Source: Terriglobia bacterium
GTDB lineage: Bacteria > Acidobacteriota > Terriglobia > Bryobacterales > Bryobacteraceae
Length of the DNA stretch: 43,654 nt
Assembly: GCA_020073145.1 (NCBI GenBank)
Contig: JAIQFS010000049.1
Coordinates: 1 to 43,654 of the forward strand
Direction of reading: 5' to 3'
Shown here: in pieces, positions 34,680 to 42,775 of the stretch
Layout: each line of letters begins with the position of its first letter
Numbering within the stretch: position 1 is the stretch's first letter
Translations under genes and position numbers: made by a program
Notes under the pieces: model-generated
The model's input: the letters and a program-made list of their open reading frames with translations, nothing else
The model's database searches: none
What the model was told of the DNA's origin: nothing

Positions 34680-35741
34680 TTATTTCTTGTGCCGCCCCGC
34701 AAGCTCCTCGATCGCTGTTGTGAGGTCGTTATCGTCCGGACCCACGATCCGGAAAAGGCGTCCGTCGGCATTGATGAGCGCGACGGCGGGAAAACCCTGA
34801 ATGCCGAATGCGTGGAACGCCTGCCCATCGGTATCCACAGCCATCGGCACACGCGGTTTCATCCGTTTTTGGTAGGAAGCGAGATTTTTGGGCGTGGTCC
34901 AGAGACGCGTCACCACTTCCAGCCATTCGACCGAGCCGTTTTGTGACAGCTCGTCTGCCTGTTCGCGGGCGCGACGGCACGCTTCCACGGTTTTCGGCTC
35001 GATGTCTTTCAGGTAACTCTCACACCATGTTGCCGTGAACAAGACGGCTCTGGGCCGCCCTGTCCGTACGAGTTCGGCCGGCGAATTGTCGGGGCCGCGC
35101 AGTTCCACAGAAGGTACAAGGTCGCCCGGCCGCAGCGCCGCCGCAGATTGAATATTTGTGGTTTCGATGCGCGTCTGACGCTTGCCGGCGAGCACGCGTT
35201 CAAGCGCTGCATCGAGCGGTGGACCGTCCCGGTGTCCGGCATAGGCGATCCGGCCGTCCATGCCAATCAATAGATGAACCGGTGTGGAGTCCAGCTTGAG
35301 CCACCCGACAAGCGATCCGTCGTCAATAGCGACCGGCATATGCATGTTCGCCTCGGCCACAAACTTGCGGACCTTAGCGGGCTCGTCGCCAATACCGGCG
35401 TTGACGGCAACGACCTGCATCTTCGTACCATACCTCTCGTAGATCTTCTCGAAGCCGGGCATCTGAGCCCGGCACGGAATACAATAACTGGCCCAAACCT
35501 TGAGGTACACCGGCTTGTGGCCATAGTTGTTCACGATGTTGATGGTGCCTCCATGGATCGATCGCAGGGTGATATTCGGCCCAGGACTGCCAACCAACCG
35601 GGCCAGCTCAGGATCTTCGGCGACGTATCCGGCATCGCCCGGTTTGGCGGCTGGATAGTCGGTCAGCGAATTGGCGGCATGAGTCAAACTGGCAAGGCCG
35701 CACAAATAGATGGCGACAATCACGGCGTGTCGACTGAACAT
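34680..35741 (-). CDS. Two-domain TlpA-like thioredoxin-fold protein
   Basis: Exported protein of 353 residues with two thioredoxin-fold domains. A signal peptide covers about 1-23 (IYLCGLASLTHAA). Domain 1 (about 50-185) has the active site WASYCIPC (C87, C90) and the cis-Pro region STPVHLLIG. Domain 2 (about 205-353) has ATWCESYL, where the second cysteine is replaced by Y (C240 and Y243), and the cis-Pro block GIQGFPAVALINADGR. Domain 1 should reduce or oxidise disulfides. Domain 2 should be unable to do normal dithiol exchange and may be structural or peroxidase-like. The ATG at 35739-35741 follows AAGGAGAG. It lies 29 bp after the cupin gene, so it shares its operon. Confidence 0.88.
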   Translation of the reverse strand: MFSRHAVIVAIYLCGLASLTHAANSLTDYPAAKPGDAGYVAEDPELARLVGSPGPNITLRSIHGGTINIVNNYGHKPVYLKVWASYCIPCRAQMPGFEKIYERYGTKMQVVAVNAGIGDEPAKVRKFVAEANMHMPVAIDDGSLVGWLKLDSTPVHLLIGMDGRIAYAGHRDGPPLDAALERVLAGKRQTRIETTNIQSAAALRPGDLVPSVELRGPDNSPAELVRTGRPRAVLFTATWCESYLKDIEPKTVEACRRAREQADELSQNGSVEWLEVVTRLWTTPKNLASYQKRMKPRVPMAVDTDGQAFHAFGIQGFPAVALINADGRLFRIVGPDDNDLTTAIEELAGRHKK

Positions 35742-35770
35742 GGGATCTCTCCTTGGACCGTAGGTATCTT

Positions 35771-36250
35771 TCACCGTGCGGGTGCCGTGGTCGCAGCGCC
35801 CTGCGGGCCAATCACAATCGCCAGTAGCTTCACGGTCTCATCCGGTTTCGCGCTGGCATGCGTGGTGTGCGTGGCGCCGGGCGGTTCATAGAAGATCTCA
35901 CCCGCATGCACCACCCGCGGCGCCTCGTTGTTGATCGCGAACAGGTAATCCCCTTCGATGACATAACCGAGCACGAAGCCCGAATGGGTGTGGGGCCGCG
36001 ACGGGGGGGCGCCCGGCCGAATCGTCAGCGCGGCGAAGGCTGCGTCCATGCCCGTGAATGGGGCGGGCAGCGGCTGCCGCAGGGCTCCTCCCCCACTGCG
36101 GGCGGGCGGTCCGGCGTTCGGGGTCTGCTGCGCATTGACGGTTTCCGATGCTCCGATCCCCATCAACGCGGCCGCCATCAGCGCATTCAGGAAATTCCGC
36201 CTGTCATTCCCGCCTGTTTCATCGATATCGTTTTCTGTTCTGAATTTCAT
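35771..36250 (-). CDS. Tat-exported cupin domain protein
   Basis: Product of 159 residues. Twin-arginine signal NDRRNFLNALMAA (R17-R18) followed by a hydrophobic run to about 40, so export is by the Tat route after folding in the cytoplasm. The cupin fold shows metal-binding motif 1, HTHSGFVLGYVIEGD (H87, H89, E99), and motif 2, EPPGATHTTHASA (H128). Single-domain cupins of this sort are oxidoreductase- or isomerase-like or bind metals. The role is not readable here. The ATG at 36248-36250 follows AAGGAG. It sits between the membrane cytochrome gene and the TlpA gene. The 138 bp upstream hold a short hairpin (36320-36337). Confidence 0.88.
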   Translation of the reverse strand: MKFRTENDIDETGGNDRRNFLNALMAAALMGIGASETVNAQQTPNAGPPARSGGGALRQPLPAPFTGMDAAFAALTIRPGAPPSRPHTHSGFVLGYVIEGDYLFAINNEAPRVVHAGEIFYEPPGATHTTHASAKPDETVKLLAIVIGPQGAATTAPAR

Positions 36251-36319
36251 TTGTGTCTCCTTAACAAAATAGGCTTGTGCACACTTCAAGAGATTGATGC
36301 GCGTTTTCGCGACGAAGAG

Positions 36320-36337
36320 GTCGACCCGGGGGTCGGC
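36320..36337 (-). promoter_or_regulatory. Short hairpin between cytochrome and cupin genes
   Basis: Stem GTCGACC (36320-36326) / GGTCGGC (36331-36337) with one G-T pair and a CGGG loop. No T tract follows on either strand. Possible mRNA processing or attenuation site. Weak evidence. Confidence 0.3.
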
Positions 36338-36388
36338 CGCAGACCGGCGGGCTGCCCCATAATTGTCTCCTTGTTGGTCCTATGCAGG

Positions 36389-37279
36389 TCATCGTTTTCC
36401 GTACCTTGTAAAGAGGTACTGGATGAGGGTCGCTTTCTCGGCTTCGCTCAGCGTGGCCCCGTAGGAAACCATGGTGGAGACCAATTCCCGATAGGGCTCC
36501 TCGGAATCATAGGAGTAGTTCTCGATGCCGTTCAGATTGTGGCAGCCCGTGCAGGCCCGCTCCAAAATCGCCCGACCGGCCGTATCCACTTCGGGGGCGG
36601 GTTTGGCTGCAAGGTTTTCGAAGAGATAGTCGGTAAGCGCCGGAGCTTCTTGTTCGGAGACCATGGCGCCCATCGCGATCATGCGCGAAACCACTTCGGC
36701 ATACTGGGCTCGCGTGGCGTAATGGTACAAGCCCACGGACGCGGCGCGATGACAGGCGCCGCACGCGCGGTCCAAAATCACTTTACCTTCGCCGGGAGGC
36801 AACAGGGTAAATCGCACCCGCCGGCGGGAGGCCTGGACCGGTGGCGGAGCGGCCGCTTGTGGATGCGTGGCAGCCCTGGATGGCCGCGGTTTGTTCGGTT
36901 TCGGGACGGCGAATGTTACCGGGGGTGTCGCCTCAATGCCGGACCGCGAGGATGGAACCGACGCTTGGGATTCCGAAGTCCGCGTCGAAGCGGATTTCGG
37001 CACCAAGGTCGAACCGGACCGGCTCTCCAGCCTCCACTGAACAACGGCTCCGCCCACGATCGAGAGGCAAACGAGAGCCATCGCTCCGCCGATGTAAAAC
37101 GGCCGGCGAAGAACAGTCGGGTCGGCTGGGGTGGCGTCGGGCGGAGGCAGTGGCGCCGTTAGCCGAGGGTCAATTGTCAGATTTTCACGAACCCGTTGCC
37201 GGGACAAGTCCAGCACTTCCGGCGGCACGCGCCCCAGCCTGCCTAGCGCGCGGCGCAACATATCCTTTTCAGACGCCAC
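36389..37279 (-). CDS. Membrane-anchored di-heme cytochrome c, putative partner of the ECF sigma factor
   Basis: Product of 296 residues. About 60 cytoplasmic residues, with a helical start (DMLRRALGRLGRVPPEVLDLSRQRV) like that of some anti-sigma proteins, precede one membrane helix at 61-82. A low-complexity periplasmic linker follows, then two tandem copies of a 60-residue c-type heme domain, CGACH at 173-177 and CTGCH at 243-247. Each repeat continues with Y-x-x-(L/V)VSxM and a G-A-(M/T)-(V/L)-S-E pattern. The copies clearly arose by duplication. The GTG start at 37277-37279 follows AAGGAGGG, and the gene overlaps the sigma factor gene by 11 bp. In ECF systems the overlapping second gene is usually the anti-sigma factor, so a heme-based redox sensor controlling sigma is proposed. 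That is inference. Confidence 0.82.
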   Translation of the reverse strand: MASEKDMLRRALGRLGRVPPEVLDLSRQRVRENLTIDPRLTAPLPPPDATPADPTVLRRPFYIGGAMALVCLSIVGGAVVQWRLESRSGSTLVPKSASTRTSESQASVPSSRSGIEATPPVTFAVPKPNKPRPSRAATHPQAAAPPPVQASRRRVRFTLLPPGEGKVILDRACGACHRAASVGLYHYATRAQYAEVVSRMIAMGAMVSEQEAPALTDYLFENLAAKPAPEVDTAGRAILERACTGCHNLNGIENYSYDSEEPYRELVSTMVSYGATLSEAEKATLIQYLFTRYGKR

Positions 37280-37802
37280 GGTTCCCTCCTTTCCGAGTTC
37301 CCGAAAGATACTTCCTTAAGCGGGAACGCGATCGGTACAGACTGACGGCCACGGTGCTCCGCGTCGTGCCCAGCATCCTTGCAATGTCGGCAAGGCTGTA
37401 ATCGTGCACATAGCGCAGGATCACTACCTGGGCGGCCGCCGGATTGAGCATCGCTATCGCCTCACGTAAGGTCTGATCCAGCGCCAGGTCCTCTGCACTG
37501 GCATCACCTGTATCGTAGATGGTGTCGAAGACCTGCATATCGTCGGTCAACACCTCGCGCTTTTTGTCCCGAATGGTGTTGAGCGACAAATTGAAGGCTG
37601 CCCGGTAAAGATACCGCTCTGGTGTGGTGTCGAGGTCCGGCGGAAGTTCCCGATTCAGCAGGCGTACAAAAATCGTCTGGACAATGTCCTCAGCATCGGC
37701 CGCGCTACCGGTGACGCTATAAGCCGTGCGATAGATCAGTTCGTAATGCCGGTCGAAGATCCGTTCAAGCTGCTGAGACAGCTGCTTCGGCGCTTCGCCC
37801 AT
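37269..37802 (-). CDS. ECF-type RNA polymerase sigma factor
   Basis: Sigma-70 family factor of 177 residues with only regions 2 and 4, as in the extracytoplasmic-function group. Region 2 (about 12-80) has FDRHYELIYRTAYSVTGSAADAEDIVQTIFVRLL and the YLYRAAFNLSLNTIR segment. Region 4 (about 105-167) has LNPAAAQVVILRYVHDYSLADIARMLGTTRSTVAVSLYRSRSRLR with the helix-turn-helix. I use the ATG at 37800-37802. A TTG at 37815-37817 has a better purine-rich leader and could add five residues. It is the first gene of the cluster containing the membrane cytochrome, cupin and TlpA-like protein, and overlaps the cytochrome gene. It probably directs transcription of its own operon. Confidence 0.94.
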   Translation of the reverse strand: MGEAPKQLSQQLERIFDRHYELIYRTAYSVTGSAADAEDIVQTIFVRLLNRELPPDLDTTPERYLYRAAFNLSLNTIRDKKREVLTDDMQVFDTIYDTGDASAEDLALDQTLREAIAMLNPAAAQVVILRYVHDYSLADIARMLGTTRSTVAVSLYRSRSRLRKYLSGTRKGGNRGV

Positions 37803-38194
37803 GGCTTTTGGTTTCAAAGTCTCTCTAGATTACAACCCATAAACGAAGCGGCCTATTAGCAGGTCGCCCGAGAAAGACGGGGCAGAGAGAAACAGCGACG
37901 GTAAATAAACAACTTACCGGCTAGCCATCCCGAGGATCCCGACCATGTCCAGCCCCTCTGAGCCCTCGAGCACGCTCGCAACCCGGTCAGGAGAAACCCT
38001 TGAGGTACCAAGTCCGCCGCTAAGGACCGTGATTCGCATGGACGGCCGCGTCGATAGCGACCCCAGCGCGTGCGCCCGTTTCGTCGGAGATTGCTTTGCG
38101 GCCCCGGATGCCTGAAGCAACCAGGCGGTCTTTTCTGTTGACGGTCCACAGGAGACTGTGATAGCCTTCTGTTGGCTGTCTACATAAAGGCCCC
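37803..38194. other. Divergent intergenic region, sigma factor and padR
   Basis: About 390 bp between divergent transcription units, presumably holding both promoters. TTGACG at 38138-38143 with ATAGCC 17 bp later, and TACATA at 38181-38186, are weak candidates before padR. A TGTCTACA motif at 38177-38184 could be a half-site for PadR. No gene is supported. Confidence 0.4.
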
Positions 38195-38533
38195 ATGCGC
38201 ACTCCCGACGCCGACGTTCCCTACGGCACGCTCGATCTGATCGTATTGAAAACCCTGGACGCAATGGGTCCGCTTCATGGATACGGTATTGCCCGAAGGA
38301 TCGAGCAACAGGCGCAGGGCATGCTCGCTCTCAATCAGGGCACGATTTATCCCGCCCTGCTTCGCCTGCAACAAAAAGGCTGGATCCGGAGCCAGTGGGG
38401 CACGAGTGAGAATAATCGCCGCGCACGTTTCTACGAAATCACGCGAGCAGGAAAAAGCCAGCTTGCAGTTGAGACCGAGATCTGGGAGCGCGCTGTTTCG
38501 ATCATGGCGCGAATGCTGGAGGTCAAGTCATGA
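38195..38533 (+). CDS. PadR family transcriptional regulator of the ADOP permease
   Basis: Winged-helix regulator of 112 residues. The N-terminal part has [30 protein letters not shown], then the recognition part [24 protein letters not shown] and the [14 protein letters not shown] wing. The order and length are typical of the acidobacterial PadR form found directly before large permeases. The TGA stop overlaps the ATG of the permease gene by 4 bases (ATGA), so both proteins are made from one message. It presumably represses its own operon. The inducer is unknown and the ribosome site is weak. Confidence 0.94.
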   Translation: MRTPDADVPYGTLDLIVLKTLDAMGPLHGYGIARRIEQQAQGMLALNQGTIYPALLRLQQKGWIRSQWGTSENNRRARFYEITRAGKSQLAVETEIWERAVSIMARMLEVKS

Positions 38534-41175
38534 CTAGTCTTCGAACGCTGATCGCGCGCACCAGTGCGCTCTTCAGGCGGCGCCGCGACGAAGAAGGGCT
38601 CGCCGATGAAATCGCCGAGCATCTGGAATTGCTCGCCACCGAATACGAGCGCCTCGGTTTGCCGGCTGACGATGCGCGCGCGGCGGCTCGCAGGGAATTC
38701 GGCGGCGTCGATCAAATCAAAGAATGCGTACGGGACCAGCGCGGGTTTCTGTGGTTCGACATGCTGCGGCGAGATATCCGTTATGCCGTGCGTTCCTTAT
38801 CGCGAGCGCCCGCTTTCACATTGGCTGCCGTCAGTACACTCGCGCTCGGGATGGGTGCGACGACGGCCCTATTCAGCGTTGTCAATGCGGCGTTGTTGCG
38901 GCCGTTGCCCTATCCCCGATCGCAAGACCTCTGGTCCGTGCGCACGCAGTTTACCGACGGCCGGGTGACAACAGGGCTGGTCAGCCCCGTCGAATTGAGG
39001 CGCCTGAAGGATGCGACTTCACCGAACGTGAATGTGGCGCTGTCGGCGCGGGAGAACCTGACCCTGTTGGCGCCCGACGGCACGCCGCGGGCGATCGCGG
39101 CCGCGGGTGTCGATGAGGGCTTCTTCCCGCTGTTCGGTCTTCCCCCGATCCTCGGAAGCGGGTTTAAGCAGGAGTATTTCCACAAGAACGGGCCGACCGG
39201 CGCAGTGATTTCGACCCGGCTCTGGCACAGCGCGTTCGGAGGCAATCCCAACATTGTGGGAAAGACGCTCCGCCTCGGGACCGGCGATATGCCGATTCTT
39301 GGCGTCGCGGCGCCGGAAATGGATGTGCCGCGAGGGACAGACGTGTGGGTCAATCTGCAGCTCAATCCACAAGATACCGGTCACTTCCTCGACGGCTACC
39401 TCAGGATGCATCCCGGGACGCCGCCCGGGATGCTGCGGAGCCGGCTGGGCGCCGTCGCGCAGGGCCTTGGACACGACTATCCGGGCCCTGAACGCAATCG
39501 TGCGTTTGTGATCGAACCCTTTGTGGATGCAATGGTGGGCGATCTGCGGCCGGTCTTGATCATCGTGTTTTCGGCGACCGCGTTGCTCTTCATCCTGGCA
39601 TGCGTCAATGTGGCAAACCTGCTGTTGGCGCGGGCGTCGCGCCGCTCCCGCGAAGTCGCAATCCGTACCGCGTTGGGCGCCAGCCGCACACGCATTGCGA
39701 CGCAACTATTGACCGAGTCGGCCGTCCTGGCCACTACCGGTACGGTGGCGGGTTTGGCCGTGGGTTATGCCGCCGTACGGGCGCTGTTGCGCTATGGCGC
39801 TTCCGAGTTGCCGCGCCTCCAGGTGGTGCCCTTCGATACGCCGGTGTTGTTGTTTGCGATTGCAATGCTGGTGGTCTGTGCGCTCGGAGTGGGGCTGGCG
39901 CCAGTACTGCAACTGGCCGGGTCCGGTATCGAAGAGCGGCTGCGAGAGCGCGGACGCACGGCCGGTGGCACGCGATCGACGCACCGCGCCCTGCGGATGA
40001 TGCTAGCGGCTGAAGTGGCGGTGGCCGTTACCATTGTGGCGGGCACGGGACTGCTGGTGCGGAGCTTTCTGAATCTACAGCGGAACGATCCCGGCTTCGT
40101 CAGCCGCGGCCGCCTGACCTTCGACGTGTTGCTGCCCTTCCAGAAATATCGCGGTCCGGGCGTGCAGAGCGCCTGGCAGCAAACGTTGTTCGCCAAGCTT
40201 CGCCAGATTCACGGCGTCACCGCAGTCGCCGGTTCCTCGGACTTTCCACTGCTCCCGGATGGCGCCGGATCCACGGCCACGACGCTGTTTCGGTTGGATG
40301 GCTGGCCGGACGGGCACGAACACGTCGTAGCCTATCTGCACGTGGTGTCGCCGACCTTTTTCGAGACCATGGGCATCCGGACCCTCCGCGGCCGCGCGTT
40401 TGGCGACCATGACCGGCCGTCGACCGCGCCGGTGGCGGTGGTCAATGAGAGTTTTGTGCGAACGTATTTGGAGGGCCGCGACCCGCTCACCGCCCAAATC
40501 TCCCTTGGCCTTGGCCGCGTGGATCCCGCGACGAGCCGCGCGATCGTCGGTGTGGTTCATGATGTGAAGTACGGCTCATTGTGGAGCAGCGCCGACCCGG
40601 CATTTTACTTTGTCGACAACCAGTCGGGGCTTAACCTTCGCCTGCACGTGATTGTCGCCACGAACCTCATCGACCCGCGCAGCGTGATTCCGGAGGTACG
40701 CGCCCAGGTACAGAGGATGGATCCGCAGTTGGCCTTCACGGTAAGGCCAGCGACCGAGGTGGCGGCGGCGACGTTGACGCGTCAGAAATTGGGAACCACC
40801 TTGATGCTGGTATTCGGGATGGTGGCCCTGTTGCTCGCAACGATCGGCATTTACGGCATGATCGCGTACTCTACCGCGGACCGGTACAGTGAAATCGCCA
40901 CGCGAATGGCGCTCGGCGCCACGCGTGCCAACATCGTCGCTCTGCTCGGGGGACAGGGACTCGCGGTGGCTGCGGCCGGTGCGGCGATCGGCGTGGGAAT
41001 GGCCCTTGGGGCGGGCCGGCTGGCCTCGAGTTGGTTGTATGAGGTGCGCCCCTCGGACCCCTGGATTCTCGGTTCCGCGATTGCGGTCGTGGTGGGTGTG
41101 ACGGTCGCCGCGACATTCATTCCGGTGGGACGGGCCGCCCGGATCGACCCGGGACCTTTACTCCGTTTGGAATGA
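38530..41175 (+). CDS. ADOP-family ABC transporter permease (MacB/FtsX type)
   Basis: Acidobacterial duplicated orphan permease, 881 residues. A cytoplasmic N-terminal module (1-80; [29 protein letters not shown]) precedes the first membrane helix. A MacB-type periplasmic core domain follows (about 105-330), then three FtsX helices with [32 protein letters not shown] second periplasmic domain and a second FtsX set complete the duplication, with [27 protein letters not shown] and a final [15 protein letters not shown]. No ATPase is encoded beside it, as in most of this family. Members are thought to export or sense antimicrobial or lipid-linked compounds, but this is not proved. Expression is coupled to PadR. 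Confidence 0.94.
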   Translation: MTSLRTLIARTSALFRRRRDEEGLADEIAEHLELLATEYERLGLPADDARAAARREFGGVDQIKECVRDQRGFLWFDMLRRDIRYAVRSLSRAPAFTLAAVSTLALGMGATTALFSVVNAALLRPLPYPRSQDLWSVRTQFTDGRVTTGLVSPVELRRLKDATSPNVNVALSARENLTLLAPDGTPRAIAAAGVDEGFFPLFGLPPILGSGFKQEYFHKNGPTGAVISTRLWHSAFGGNPNIVGKTLRLGTGDMPILGVAAPEMDVPRGTDVWVNLQLNPQDTGHFLDGYLRMHPGTPPGMLRSRLGAVAQGLGHDYPGPERNRAFVIEPFVDAMVGDLRPVLIIVFSATALLFILACVNVANLLLARASRRSREVAIRTALGASRTRIATQLLTESAVLATTGTVAGLAVGYAAVRALLRYGASELPRLQVVPFDTPVLLFAIAMLVVCALGVGLAPVLQLAGSGIEERLRERGRTAGGTRSTHRALRMMLAAEVAVAVTIVAGTGLLVRSFLNLQRNDPGFVSRGRLTFDVLLPFQKYRGPGVQSAWQQTLFAKLRQIHGVTAVAGSSDFPLLPDGAGSTATTLFRLDGWPDGHEHVVAYLHVVSPTFFETMGIRTLRGRAFGDHDRPSTAPVAVVNESFVRTYLEGRDPLTAQISLGLGRVDPATSRAIVGVVHDVKYGSLWSSADPAFYFVDNQSGLNLRLHVIVATNLIDPRSVIPEVRAQVQRMDPQLAFTVRPATEVAAATLTRQKLGTTLMLVFGMVALLLATIGIYGMIAYSTADRYSEIATRMALGATRANIVALLGGQGLAVAAAGAAIGVGMALGAGRLASSWLYEVRPSDPWILGSAIAVVVGVTVAATFIPVGRAARIDPGPLLRLE

Positions 41176-41264
41176 CCGTGGTAATCCGGGAACGATAGTT
41201 TGGCGCGAGTGCTGTTACGTTCTGTCTGTCACCGCTTTCCAGCGTTCTTCAACCGAAGGCTCCT

Positions 41265-41684
41265 ATGAACGAGCAACCAACGAATGAGCAGTATTCCGGA
41301 GTGCGCGATCGAGAGATCCGTGCGGCTCTGGATCAACATTGGGCGGCGTCGGATGCCAACGATTTTGAAACGGAGCACCGCATCTATCGCGAGGACGCGG
41401 TGCTGGAATACCCTCAGTCCGGCGAGCGGACCCGCGGCCGGCACAACATCCAGAACCAGCGCGCCAGTCAGCCGAGCCAAAAGCGGTTTGCTGTCCGCCG
41501 GATCCTTGGAGGCGGTGATCTTTGGATCACGGAATTCGTCCTGACGTATGACGGCAAGCCGTCCTACACGGTGAGTATCATGGAGTTTCAGGGCGACCAA
41601 GTGGCGCGGGAGACCCAGTACTTCGCGGATCCATTCGCGGCCCCCGCAGGGCGCGCTCACTGGGTGGAACGGATGGACTCGTAG
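41265..41684 (+). CDS. NTF2/SnoaL-like small protein
   Basis: Product of 139 residues with the cone-shaped NTF2 fold pattern: an N-terminal helix (DREIRAALDQHWAASDANDFETEHRIYREDAVLEYPQSGE), then strand-rich blocks (RRILGGGDLWITEFVLTYDGKPSYTVSIMEF) and the closing RETQYFADPFAAPAGRAHWVERMD. The motif E-x-R-I-Y-x-x-D-A-V-L-E-Y-P is common in polyketide-cyclase-like and stress-linked SnoaL relatives. No signal peptide, so cytoplasmic. It starts at ATG 41265 with AAGG upstream. It is 90 bp after the permease but could have its own promoter. The substrate is unknown, and many family members have no known reaction. Confidence 0.85.
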   Translation: MNEQPTNEQYSGVRDREIRAALDQHWAASDANDFETEHRIYREDAVLEYPQSGERTRGRHNIQNQRASQPSQKRFAVRRILGGGDLWITEFVLTYDGKPSYTVSIMEFQGDQVARETQYFADPFAAPAGRAHWVERMDS

Positions 41685-42232
41685 CGTCGAGGCGCGAGAA
41701 CGGCCTTCAGGGAAGCGTCGTCGGATTACTTCCGGGAAGTCAAGTGGGAGCGTCCACTCAGAACTGGACGATGGGGACGAGGGTGCCGATATTTTTCCGG
41801 GGGCCGTGACGGATTTTCGCGTCGCGGGGCGGGAAGGCAGGTGCCGGCGCATGTGGGCTGACGGGGCGTGATGCGTGATTCCCGGGAGCCGTGTCGAAGG
41901 GCCAGTTTTGGCGGTGGTCCGGGCTGGAGATTCACGAATGTGGGTTTTCGGGGAATGGGTGCGCCGTGGGAGTGGATAGGAGAAACCTGGGGTGTTTGTG
42001 GGGACGGATCCTGCCGAGCGCCGGTATATAGCCCATTGTCCGAGTGGCGCGTCACTCGCTCCGAGCCTGCAGGTTCTCGGCTGTCCGACGGCGCAGACGT
42101 ACCATCTGAGTTCACTCAAAATCGGCTTGCTGGTCGATAACCTACAGCGGAGGAAACTCCAATCGTACTCGCTATCCCGACTGCGACCAGGCGCAGCCGC
42201 CGATCCTCGTTATCTCGGCCAGCGATGCCGGT
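41685..42232. other. Intergenic region between NTF2-like gene and ImmA fragment
   Basis: About 550 bp. Overlapping short frames on both strands show no family pattern and no good ribosome sites. I see no gene, RNA or repeat here. Confidence 0.45.
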
Positions 42233-42775
42233 TTAACGTGAAATCCTCGGGTCGAGATCGTCGAGCACGACTTCTTCGTCGTGCCGCTTGGGCGTCGTCT
42301 CCACCTTGTAAGCCCAGAGCAGGGTGAGCACAGCATTGTAGTTGGGAAGGCTGATGGAGTGTTCGAGTAGGATATCGACGGTTTCTGCAGCTTGACGGTC
42401 GAGCCAGGCATCCGGGCGCACGGGCGCTAGTTCTGTGGGCGCGGCTTCGCCTCGGAAAATCTGGGCGGCGAAGGAGCCCTCCGCCGGAAGTTCGGCAATC
42501 GGGAGGAAAAAACGGAAAGCATCGCTGCGGACGAACCAACGAGCGCGATTTGCGACGCTCCAAATCATCGCGCAGGGAAGGTCTGTCAACGTGAGAAAAG
42601 AACGGGTCGTGGCGGTCAAGCTGGTCCCGAACTCTGCTGCAACGGCCGAGATCTGAGCAAGAGAGATTTCGGAAAGGTTAAAGCGCCTTCGCAAGGCGCT
42701 GCTCGGCAATAGAAGCTCTGCGGCAAACTCGTTCGCCTCCATCTCCGGTCGGTTCAGATGACGGTCGAAGCTCTC
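42233..42775 (-). pseudogene. ImmA/IrrE-family metallo-endopeptidase, 3' portion only
   Basis: The last ~180 codons match the C-terminal half of ImmA/IrrE proteins: EMEANEFAAELLLPSSALRRRF (the glutamate block after the zinc HExxH), FGTSLTATTRSFLTLTDLPCAMIWS, RWFVRSDAFRFF, and DAWLDRQAAETVDILLEHS. The N-terminal part, including the XRE domain or the HExxH zinc site, is missing. At about 42,765 the sequence changes to a TonB-dependent receptor on the opposite strand. The frame stays open upstream to 43465 only as antisense to that receptor. ImmA proteins cleave repressors that control mobile elements. This copy cannot be active. Whether it was cut by recombination or by misassembly is open. Confidence 0.75.

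Noticed and set aside
34448-34852. Upstream extension of the VWA protein
   Set aside because: Reads over the TlpA-like gene and lacks any family pattern; the signal peptide begins at 34447.
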